Below are positions 57,841 through 64,000 of a stretch of 64,000 nucleotides of DNA, one piece after another (the stretch's first letter is position 1; each line of letters opens with the position of its first letter). Source of the DNA: an uncultured Bacteroidia bacterium (GTDB taxonomy: Bacteria; Bacteroidota; Bacteroidia; Bacteroidales; ML635J-15); contig CADCCZ010000005.1 of assembly GCA_902800045.1 (NCBI GenBank), positions 1 through 64,000 of the forward strand, read 5' to 3'. A program made the translations under genes and the position numbers. The notes beneath the pieces were generated by a model. It made no database searches. It was given only the letters and a program-made list of their open reading frames with translations, and was not told where the DNA came from.

Positions 57841-57879
57841 AAATTTTCTTGTATCATCAATATGCTTGCCACAAAAAAA

Positions 57880-58061
57880 GGTTACCACAATAACCTTTTA
57901 TATAATAATTATGGTTAATTAAATAACCTTTTTGTAAAATATTTTGGTTATTACAATAACCTTTATTATAGCACAAACATTAGTCATCTTGTATATAGTC
58001 CCCAATAAAAAAGGTTATTGCAATAACCTTTTTGCCATATAAAATGATTACTCTAATAACC
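57880..58061. repeat. Five palindromes of the GGTTATT-AATAACC type, 33-bp period
   Basis: Palindromes at 57880-57895, 57913-57928, 57946-57961, 58013-58028 and 58046-58061. Starts are 33, 33, 67 and 33 bp apart, so one slot is missing or lost. Copies 1 and 4 are extended by AAA on the left and TTT on the right. The last copy overlaps the ispD stop codon. The array fills the gap between ispD and the FISUMP gene. Confidence 0.9.
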
Positions 58062-58760
58062 TTTACCTGAAATAAGATTCTCCAGCAAGCTCAAATCCTT
58101 TGGATAAGTTACCTTTATATTCGAATCCTCGCCATCGACAATGAAAATTTTCTCGTTTGGAAGATAGCGCGAAACCACACCACAATCGTCGGTAGCGACA
58201 AAATTCGGGTCGGCAAGAGCAAATTTATATGCTTGTGCGATAGTTTCGTAACGGAATGCCTGCGGTGTCTGCTGGCAACGCAAAAGCTGACGCTGCAAAA
58301 TCTCGCTAATCATACGTCCCGATTCGTCAACCCTAACAATTGTGTCGGTTGCAGGCACAGCGACTGCAACAGAATTATAAGTATCAAGTGCCGAAACTAC
58401 ATCCGAAATTATCCTCTGCGAAACCATCGGGCGAACTGCATCGTGGAAAATAAGGTTGCAATCAATGCCTTCGTAAGCCCGAATCGCCGACATGCTCGAA
58501 TCGGAACGCTCGTTGCCTCCATTTAAAATATGCTTCAGTTTCGACCACGAATTTGCTGCTGCAATTTCTTCCATCAGTGAGACAAAATCTTTGTTCACAA
58601 CCACAGCAATCTCGTCAACGCCAGCATTTTTCTCGAATGCGTCAATAGAATATTCAATTATTCGCCTTCCGCCAACTTGCAAAAACTGCTTGGGCAAATC
58701 GCCTCCAATCCTGCGACCGCTTCCACCAGCCAACACTACCGCTACATTCTTCCTTTTCAT
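58053..58760 (-). CDS. ispD: 2-C-methyl-D-erythritol 4-phosphate cytidylyltransferase
   Basis: The 235-aa product is a complete IspD, third step of the non-mevalonate isoprenoid pathway: it forms CDP-methylerythritol from CTP. VVLAGGSGRRIGGDLPKQFLQVGGRRIIEYSIDAF begins the protein (CTP-binding glycine loop, Lys of the PKQF motif). IFHDAVRPMVS, the VPATDTI segment, QTPQAFRYE and DDCGVV follow in family order. It starts 3 bp after the PorE-like gene stop, so it is the last gene of that operon. A palindrome of the 33-bp array covers its stop codon. Confidence 0.95.
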   Translation of the reverse strand: MKRKNVAVVLAGGSGRRIGGDLPKQFLQVGGRRIIEYSIDAFEKNAGVDEIAVVVNKDFVSLMEEIAAANSWSKLKHILNGGNERSDSSMSAIRAYEGIDCNLIFHDAVRPMVSQRIISDVVSALDTYNSVAVAVPATDTIVRVDESGRMISEILQRQLLRCQQTPQAFRYETIAQAYKFALADPNFVATDDCGVVSRYLPNEKIFIVDGEDSNIKVTYPKDLSLLENLISGKGY

Positions 58761-58763
58761 CGC

Positions 58764-60719
58764 CTATTCTATACTTACAACCTTAAACTCCGTACGGCGG
58801 TTCTGCGCACGGCCTTCCTCGGTGTCGTTGGTTGCAACCGGTACCGAAAAATCGTAGCCGCTGTACGACAGGCGCTCCTTGGCAATTCCCTGCGACACAA
58901 GGTAATTGTAAACCGACTTTGCACGATTTTCCGACAAGGTCTTGTTATAGGCCTTGGTACCAACATTGTCTGTATGACCGCCGATTTCTATCTTCATCTT
59001 CGGGTTGGCATTCATATATTCCACGACTTTGCCAAGTTCGGTATAGGAATCGGGCAGCAAGTCGTAGCTGTCGGTCTTGAAAAAGATGTTTTTCAGAACC
59101 ACCGTCACACCTTTTTCTATCGGCTGCAGCGGAATGTTCATGATGTACGGCTCCTCTGGATGCTCGAGGTTGGTGAGCGAAAAGTTCTCGGAATAGAACA
59201 GATACCCCTCGCGCGAAACGTTGAATGCATAGTCCTTGTCGATGGGCAGGCAAACCATATATTCGCCGTCCTTGTCGCCAGAAAACATATCTACAACCTT
59301 CTCTCCGCTTTCAATGTCAAGCATTTCGCATTTTGCCTTGAGCCTTTCGTTGGTCTTCGAATCGTAGATGTAACCTTTTACGTAGGTAACCGTCACTGGC
59401 TTAACCTCGGGCGGAAGTTCAAATCCGTAAATGTCCAAATCGCGCTTGGTGCTCGACGACGAAAACATAGCAAGATCGCCCTTTGCGTTCACTATCAGGC
59501 TTCTCTCCTCGCCCAACGTATTTATCGGATAACCAAGGTTTTTCGGCTTCGACCAAGTTTTGCCTTCGTCTTCGGTCTTAGCGACAAACAAGTCGTAGCT
59601 GCCAAGTCCGGGATGTCCCTTCGAAGCGAAATACAAGGTCTTGCAGTCGGGATGTATGAACGGGGAAATATCCTCGTAAGGCGTATTTATCTGCTTGCCA
59701 AGGTTTTCGGCAGGTTTCAGGGCATTGCCCCTGCTGTCGATCTGCACGCGCCAGATGTCGGTCTTGCCGACGCCACCCGAGCGCGACGACGAAAAATACA
59801 AGTATTTTCCATCCGACGACAGCGACGGATTGCTCTCCCATGATTCGGTATTCACCGAACGCATATTCTGCGGTTGCGACCACTGCTTGCCTTCCCAGAA
59901 CATTATGTACAAGTCGCAGCTTCCCTTTCCGTCGGGACGGTTGCAAGCCGTTATCACACAAGTCTTTCCATCGGCGGAAATACATTGTGCACCTTCGTTA
60001 AGTTCGGTGTTGATTCTTCCCGGAAGCGGAGCTCCCGAATCGTACTTGCCAGTCTGCTTGTTGCGGTAGGCATAAAACAAATCCTCGTTCATGTTAGTCT
60101 GGCTTCGCGACGGATTGTTTGGATTGAGCGGAATCTGCCTTGTGAACACCAGCATTTCCTCATCGGCAGAAAGCGAAGGCCAGTATTCATCCCATTCGGT
60201 ATTTATCTTACCTACGCTCTTCGGTCTGAAATTCACAGGATTGCGTACTGCACTATCCGAAAAAGTTATGTATTCGCGCAGACGATCTGTGTCGAATTTC
60301 TTATAAACATCAAGGTCAGCATTGGCATAGAAAAAATCGATGTAATTCTTTGCCGAAGCATAGTCGCCAATGCCATAGTTGTGCATTGCAAGTTTGAGCG
60401 TTATGCCATAATCGAAATGCGCATCGAGGTCTACAACCTTCTCGTAAAAGGCAATCGACGACTTTATATCTCCAAGAAAATCATATATTTCGGCTTTCAG
60501 CAGATATGCTTCGATAAACATGGAATCCTTGGCAAGAGCATTGTCAACCTCCTGCAAGGCGAACTTTACAGTCTGGTCGGTCTTGCCATTCTGGTAATAC
60601 GCCACAGCCTTCTCGAAACTCTTTATCGCCGCTTTCGACTTTGTATGGTATTCCTCGTTCTGCGAAAAAACGAATCCGCAAATGAACAACAGAGCCAATA
60701 TGCAAAATAATTTCTTCAT
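58764..60719 (-). CDS. porE: PorE-like T9SS envelope protein (TPR, beta-propeller, CRD, OmpA)
   Basis: The 651-aa product has a signal peptide (MKKLFCILALLFICGFVFSQ). Domains in order are a TPR region (about 30-130), a WD40-like PD40 beta-propeller (about 170-435: EWDEYWPSLSADEEMLVFTRQ, ISADGKTCVITAC, PSLSSDGKYLYFSSSRSGGVGKTDIW), a carboxypeptidase-regulatory-like domain (about 440-540: VKGYIYDSKTNERLKAKCEM) and an OmpA peptidoglycan-binding domain (about 545-651: IEIGGHTDNVGTKAYNKTLSENRAKSVYNYL). This order and length match PorE of Porphyromonas gingivalis, a type IX secretion component linking outer membrane and peptidoglycan. No lipobox is clear. ATG 60719 is used; the longer frame begins with TTG. 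It is co-transcribed with the 60738 gene and ispD. Confidence 0.85.
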   Translation of the reverse strand: MKKLFCILALLFICGFVFSQNEEYHTKSKAAIKSFEKAVAYYQNGKTDQTVKFALQEVDNALAKDSMFIEAYLLKAEIYDFLGDIKSSIAFYEKVVDLDAHFDYGITLKLAMHNYGIGDYASAKNYIDFFYANADLDVYKKFDTDRLREYITFSDSAVRNPVNFRPKSVGKINTEWDEYWPSLSADEEMLVFTRQIPLNPNNPSRSQTNMNEDLFYAYRNKQTGKYDSGAPLPGRINTELNEGAQCISADGKTCVITACNRPDGKGSCDLYIMFWEGKQWSQPQNMRSVNTESWESNPSLSSDGKYLYFSSSRSGGVGKTDIWRVQIDSRGNALKPAENLGKQINTPYEDISPFIHPDCKTLYFASKGHPGLGSYDLFVAKTEDEGKTWSKPKNLGYPINTLGEERSLIVNAKGDLAMFSSSSTKRDLDIYGFELPPEVKPVTVTYVKGYIYDSKTNERLKAKCEMLDIESGEKVVDMFSGDKDGEYMVCLPIDKDYAFNVSREGYLFYSENFSLTNLEHPEEPYIMNIPLQPIEKGVTVVLKNIFFKTDSYDLLPDSYTELGKVVEYMNANPKMKIEIGGHTDNVGTKAYNKTLSENRAKSVYNYLVSQGIAKERLSYSGYDFSVPVATNDTEEGRAQNRRTEFKVVSIE

Positions 60720-60737
60720 ATTCAAAATGCCTTTGCT

Positions 60738-61232
60738 TTAAAAATTAGCATCCTTGCTTTTCTCCTTCAAATAACATTCATAAAGGGGCTTGCCTATTTT
60801 ATCTTTCTTAAACTCCTTTTCATGTTCATATGGTGTTGTTGAAAGCCTTATTTTGGCAATTCCATTCTTAAAAGTCTCTAACTGCGATGAATCTATGTTA
60901 AATCTAACGACAGAAGAAAAAGCTGAAATCGTTTTTTTTACGCCATCTCGCTCCACCTCACTTGTAAGCACATCGCATGACATTACAGTTCCTGACAATT
61001 TAAAAACATCATCTGCAAATGTTCTTATCATCATTGTTGGTTTTTCCGTAAATTTTGACAAATCAGATTCAAAAGTTACATCAATAAAGAATTTCGTATC
61101 ATCAAAAACAACCAAATAATAAACTATGCAACCATCAGGAGCAAAAGCTTTGTGTGTATATCCTACAGGTTGGGCTACTGCAACAAATGCACAAACGAAA
61201 CAAAGACTAAATATCAATATAAACCTTTTCAT
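60738..61232 (-). CDS. Small secreted protein of unknown function
   Basis: The 164-aa product has a signal peptide (MKRFILIFSLCFVCAFVAVAQ). The mature domain (about 22-160) is beta-rich, with VYYLVVFDDTKFFIDVTFESD and a VRFNIDSSQLETFKNGIAKIRLST core. A pair of Cys residues (near 35 and 85, in DGCIVYY and SCDVLTS) might form a disulfide. I do not recognise the family. It starts a transcript that continues to porE after 18 bp, so it could be a T9SS accessory or periplasmic protein. Confidence 0.7.
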   Translation of the reverse strand: MKRFILIFSLCFVCAFVAVAQPVGYTHKAFAPDGCIVYYLVVFDDTKFFIDVTFESDLSKFTEKPTMMIRTFADDVFKLSGTVMSCDVLTSEVERDGVKKTISAFSSVVRFNIDSSQLETFKNGIAKIRLSTTPYEHEKEFKKDKIGKPLYECYLKEKSKDANF

Positions 61233-61266
61233 ATCGTTAAGTTATTTATTAATCCAATAACAAAAA

Positions 61267-61293
61267 GCAAGCCGAGAAAAATTCCCGACTTGC
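61267..61293 (-). terminator. Intrinsic terminator of rho
   Basis: On the minus strand GCAAG...CTTGC with inner pairing CG/TTC is followed by a TTTTTG tract. It lies 27 bp past the rho stop. Confidence 0.75.
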
Positions 61294-61300
61294 AAATATA
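61293..61300 (-). promoter_or_regulatory. -7 element TATATTTG of the 60738-porE-ispD operon
   Basis: Matches TAnnTTTG on the minus strand and abuts the rho terminator, so the terminator DNA would lie in the first 20 nt of the new transcript. Leader about 55 nt. TTTG at a 22-bp distance is present upstream. Confidence 0.5.
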
Positions 61301-61319
61301 ATAACTTTTATGGAACTAT

Positions 61320-63200
61320 TTACAAACCTTTGTCCATTGTGAGCAGGAACTCCTCGTTGGTTGGAGTTTGCGGCAGACGAGCACGTATGAATTCCATTGC
61401 TTCCACCGAATTCATGTCGGCAAGGAACTCGCGCATTACCCAAAGTCTGTTTACAAGGTCCGGATTTACAAGCAAATCCTCGCGACGTGTACTCGAAGCG
61501 GTAACATCCACAGCAGGGTAAATTCTGCGGTTCGACAACTTGCGGTCGAGCTGGAGTTCCATGTTACCCGTACCCTTGAATTCCTCGAAAATCACATCGT
61601 CCATCTTCGAACCGGTTTCGGTAAGTGCTGTTGCAAGAATGGTGAGCGAACCGCCGTTTTCGATGTTACGTGCAGCACCGAAGAAACGTTTCGGCTTGTG
61701 CAGTGCGTTTGAATCGACACCACCCGACAATACTCTACCCGATGCAGGTGCAACTGTGTTGTATGCACGAGCAAGACGAGTGATGGAGTCGAGAAGAATC
61801 ACAACATCGTGACCGCATTCAACCATACGCTTTGCCTTTTCGAGGACAATGCTAGCCACCTTTACGTGACGTTCTGCAGGCTCGTCGAATGTTGATGCGA
61901 TAACTTCTGCGTTAACGTTGCGAGCCATGTCGGTAACTTCCTCGGGACGCTCGTCGATAAGCAATATGATAAGGTAAACTTCGGGATGGTTTGCTGCTAT
62001 TGCATTTGCAATTTCCTGAAGCAGAACAGTTTTACCAGTCTTAGGCTGAGCAACTATAAGACCGCGCTGTCCCTTTCCTATCGGTGTGAACAAATCGACA
62101 ACCCTTGTCGAAAGATTTGCATGTCCCTTACCTGTAATGTTGAACTTCTCGGTCGGGAACAAAGGTGTAAGATGGTCGAACGGAATTCTATCGCGAACCA
62201 AAGCCGGATCCAAACCATTTATGCTTATTATCTTAGTCAACGGGAAATACTTTTCGCCTTCTTTTGGCGGACGTACCAGACCTTCGATGGTATCACCAGT
62301 CTTAAGGCCGAAAAGCTTTATCTGCGACTGCGAAACATATACATCATCGGGCGAATTCAGGTAATGATAATCCGACGAACGCAGGAAACCGTAGTTTTCT
62401 GGCATAATTTCGAGTACACCTGTTACGGTTACAATTCCCGAAAAATCGTAATTTGCCTTTGGCTCTTCGGCTGGCTGATTCTGCGGAGCATTGGGCTGCT
62501 GACGGTTTTCTTCGAGCGGCAACTGCTGCTGACGTGGCTGGCCTTGCTGCTGATTGTTATTATTTTCATTGCGTTGCTGATTGTTACGCTGCTGGTCGAA
62601 ACGCTGGTACGGCTTTCTGAAATCCTGGCGGTTCTGCTGCTGAGCATCGCCATTCTGCTGGTAATTTGCAGTTTCTACTTTCGAAACTGTTTCGCCAGAC
62701 ACTCTTGCCACCGGTTCGGCATTCATCTTCTGTCCTCTCTGGTTCTCCTGATTGTTGAATACTAACTTTGCACCGGCACCAGTTTCGTCCAAATGCGTTG
62801 TCATTATAGGCGACTGAATTCTTGCCCTGCGCTGACGTACTCTGGGTTCCGACATGGAATCATTTGCAGATCCCTGATTGTCGTCTATCAATACGGGAAC
62901 CGTTTCTTCTACATTACGAACCCGTGGAGGACGGCCACGTCTAGGCTTTTGTTCATTATTTTCAACACTTTGACTACGATTTACATTGCTTTCTTTCAAC
63001 GGTGCCATAATATCTGTTACACCAATCAGCAAATCATCATCATCGTCATCTTCTTCCTCGAAGTCAGGATCTTCAGTATCCTGTATCCTTCTTATCAAAT
63101 CTTGCTTTCTGAACGCTTCTACTCTCTTGATGCCCAATCCCTTTGCATATTCGCGCAACTCGGGCAACAACATATCGTTCAACTCTGAATAACTTTTCAT
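61320..63200 (-). CDS. rho: Transcription termination factor Rho with an Asn/Gln-rich insertion
   Basis: The 626-aa product is longer than E. coli Rho (419 aa). It has the N-terminal helical domain (about 1-45: [21 protein letters not shown]), an acidic stretch, then a low-complexity Asn/Gln/Arg/Pro-rich insertion (about 160-255). The RNA-binding cold-shock-like domain follows (about 258-330: [15 protein letters not shown]), then the ATPase: Walker [24 protein letters not shown] and the [19 protein letters not shown]-loop/R-loop region. Rho removes stalled or useless transcripts. In Bacteroides thetaiotaomicron the disordered insertion drives phase separation and fitness in the gut, which is published; transfer to this protein is inference. 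A 175-nt leader precedes it. Confidence 0.96.
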   Translation of the reverse strand: MKSYSELNDMLLPELREYAKGLGIKRVEAFRKQDLIRRIQDTEDPDFEEEDDDDDDLLIGVTDIMAPLKESNVNRSQSVENNEQKPRRGRPPRVRNVEETVPVLIDDNQGSANDSMSEPRVRQRRARIQSPIMTTHLDETGAGAKLVFNNQENQRGQKMNAEPVARVSGETVSKVETANYQQNGDAQQQNRQDFRKPYQRFDQQRNNQQRNENNNNQQQGQPRQQQLPLEENRQQPNAPQNQPAEEPKANYDFSGIVTVTGVLEIMPENYGFLRSSDYHYLNSPDDVYVSQSQIKLFGLKTGDTIEGLVRPPKEGEKYFPLTKIISINGLDPALVRDRIPFDHLTPLFPTEKFNITGKGHANLSTRVVDLFTPIGKGQRGLIVAQPKTGKTVLLQEIANAIAANHPEVYLIILLIDERPEEVTDMARNVNAEVIASTFDEPAERHVKVASIVLEKAKRMVECGHDVVILLDSITRLARAYNTVAPASGRVLSGGVDSNALHKPKRFFGAARNIENGGSLTILATALTETGSKMDDVIFEEFKGTGNMELQLDRKLSNRRIYPAVDVTASSTRREDLLVNPDLVNRLWVMREFLADMNSVEAMEFIRARLPQTPTNEEFLLTMDKGL

Positions 63201-63356
63201 TCTTAAAGTTAAATGTTATAAAAATAAAATTTCAAAACTTATGTTTTTTCCCACCAGACTCGGTGGCATTAAAATTAATTGACATATTACCAATTTTCCA
63301 AACCCTACAAGCGGTCGAACAAATATTTCTACTTTGATTTTTAATCTTCAGAAATG

Positions 63357-63374
63357 AATTGATAATTATCAATT
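63357..63374. promoter_or_regulatory. 18-bp perfect palindrome at the rho transcription start
   Basis: AATTGATAATTATCAATT lies just after the -7 element on the minus strand, at the expected start of the rho transcript. It could be an operator; that is inference. Confidence 0.5.
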
Positions 63375-63380
63375 GCAGTG

Positions 63381-63409
63381 CAAAGATACAGCTTTTCGCT
63401 GTAAAACAA
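63381..63409 (-). promoter_or_regulatory. Promoter of rho
   Basis: TATCTTTG (63381-63388) with TTG (63407-63409) 18 bp upstream on the minus strand. The 338-bp gap 63201-63538 holds only this promoter, the palindrome at 63357, a roughly 175-nt rho leader and the pheT terminator. Confidence 0.65.
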
Positions 63410-63506
63410 GCATTTTAGCCTATTTTTTTTCCACAATGGCACAATAGGCACAAGTTCCTATTTACCAACGCATTGAAACATTTATTAACACGTAAAATAT
63501 CTGCAA

Positions 63507-63540
63507 AACAAAGGCGGCTGCCACCGACAGCCCTTTGTTT
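63507..63540 (-). terminator. Hairpin overlapping the pheT stop
   Basis: AACAAAGG-CGGCTG / CAGCC-CTTTGTT stem; it overlaps the stop codon of pheT on the minus strand. Confidence 0.6.
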
Positions 63541-64000
63541 ACCTTACTTTTGCGCCAAGTTCCTTCTCGTAGAACATTATCAGCTTCTGCATAATCTTGT
63601 CGATTTGCTTGTCGGTCATAGTCTTTTCGGTGTCCTCGAGTTCGAAGCTCAATGCATACGAAATCTTGCCAGGCTCAAGGTTCTTGCCTTCATAGACATC
63701 GAACAGACCGACCTCAACAATATGCTTCGGTTCGGTGCGGCGTGCAACTTCTTCCAACTGGGCGTAGGTTACCGACTTGTCGATGAGCAAAGCAAGGTCG
63801 CGGCGTACACGCGGGAACTTCGAAATAGGCTGGTACTCTATCTTGTGAGTCTTGGCGAACTTCAGAAGCACATCCCAGTTGATTTCGGCATAGAAAACAT
63901 CCTGGTCGATGTCCATCTTCTTGAGCAAGGCCTTCGAAACAACTGCTATGCGGGCGACTTCCTTGTCCTTCAGCTTGAACGACTGGAAAGTGCTGAACTT
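63539..64000 (-). CDS. pheT: Phenylalanyl-tRNA synthetase beta chain, C-terminal part
   Basis: The frame stays open from the window edge to the stop, so only the last 153 codons are seen. The beginning (FSTFQSFKLKDKEVARIAVVSKALLKKMDIDQDV) is the end of the B3/B4-type catalytic-like region. Then comes the ferredoxin-like anticodon-binding (FDX-ACB) domain: YQPISKFPRVRRDLALLIDKSVTYAQLEEVARR, VGLFDVYEGKNLEPGKISYALSFELEDTEKTMTD. This domain ends PheT in most bacteria. The beta chain binds the alpha chain (PheS) to charge tRNA-Phe. The terminus is normal. Confidence 0.93.
   Translation of the reverse strand, partial: KFSTFQSFKLKDKEVARIAVVSKALLKKMDIDQDVFYAEINWDVLLKFAKTHKIEYQPISKFPRVRRDLALLIDKSVTYAQLEEVARRTEPKHIVEVGLFDVYEGKNLEPGKISYALSFELEDTEKTMTDKQIDKIMQKLIMFYEKELGAKVR

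Noticed and set aside
57880..58061. CRISPR array
   Set aside because: The repeats are 16-22 bp palindromes with 11-17 bp spacers, one slot is missing, and no cas genes are nearby.
58677..59843. A 388-codon open frame on the plus strand
   Set aside because: It is antisense to the ispD and PorE-like genes, which have full domain evidence.

Overview
The window looks like a chromosomal segment of an anaerobic member of the Bacteroidales (phylum Bacteroidota), probably an uncultured or gut/rumen-type lineage. The evidence is: promoters with the Bacteroidota -7 element TAnnTTTG (often with TTTG about 18-20 bp upstream) and no Shine-Dalgarno sequences; type IX secretion (T9SS) sorting domains and a PorE-like protein; Fibrobacter-type 'FISUMP' surface modules; an IS1380-family element; and a Rho factor with a long Asn/Gln-rich insertion. 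The genes are otherwise typical housekeeping, envelope and glycan genes.

Layout. 0-2 kb: IS1380-family element and a dispersed intergenic repeat. 2-7 kb: zinc-ribbon membrane protein and TPM-domain protein, a flavoprotein, tRNA-Glu(CTC), YbaN, SerC. 7-20 kb: a large FISUMP surface protein, SecA, a DUF1295 membrane enzyme, an FGE-like protein, a membrane-anchored LytTR protein, a lipoprotein, aldehyde and alcohol dehydrogenases. 20-25 kb: an apparent three-gene surface operon (T9SS type B protein with SprB/PKD repeats, beta-helix lipoprotein, endonuclease/exonuclease/phosphatase lipoprotein). 25-32 kb: acetyltransferases, a GT2/glycosylphosphotransferase-like fusion, ApbE, a BaiN/YhiN flavoprotein, a secreted protein.

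31.8-40.9 kb is the most unusual part. It is an accessory island, AT-rich in its centre, with an unknown 170-aa protein, a DUF262-DUF1524 (GmrSD-like) putative nuclease followed 5 bp later by a second DUF262 protein, a 223-aa FtsZ/TubZ-like GTPase cut off before the catalytic T7 loop and ending in a basic aromatic tail, an unknown 370-aa protein and a WYL-domain regulator. All four transcription units carry the same promoter/operator module: an inverted repeat of the form TACGNCA-N5-TGNCGTA overlapping the -33 TTTG, with exactly 18 bp to the -7 TTTG. One unit has a second, perfect copy on its -7 element. The WYL gene has a degenerate copy at the same position. I infer one co-regulated, probably anti-phage or anti-plasmid system. 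Its combination of parts is not one I recognise.

40.8-64 kb: S9 peptidase, alkaline phosphatase and IlvE, an AAA/DUF234 ATPase bracketed by direct copies of a 49-bp hairpin repeat, CCA-adding enzyme, YfhO and glycosyltransferases, a HAD-nucleotidyltransferase-methyltransferase-LicD operon (probable phosphoryl decoration of a surface glycan), a second FISUMP protein, an operon of a small secreted protein, PorE-like protein and IspD, then Rho and the end of PheT.

The window is rich in small repeats: four copies of a 160-210 bp MITE-like element, clustered palindromes, and three arrays with a 33-bp period. Everything was read by eye; family assignments rest on recognised motifs, not searches.
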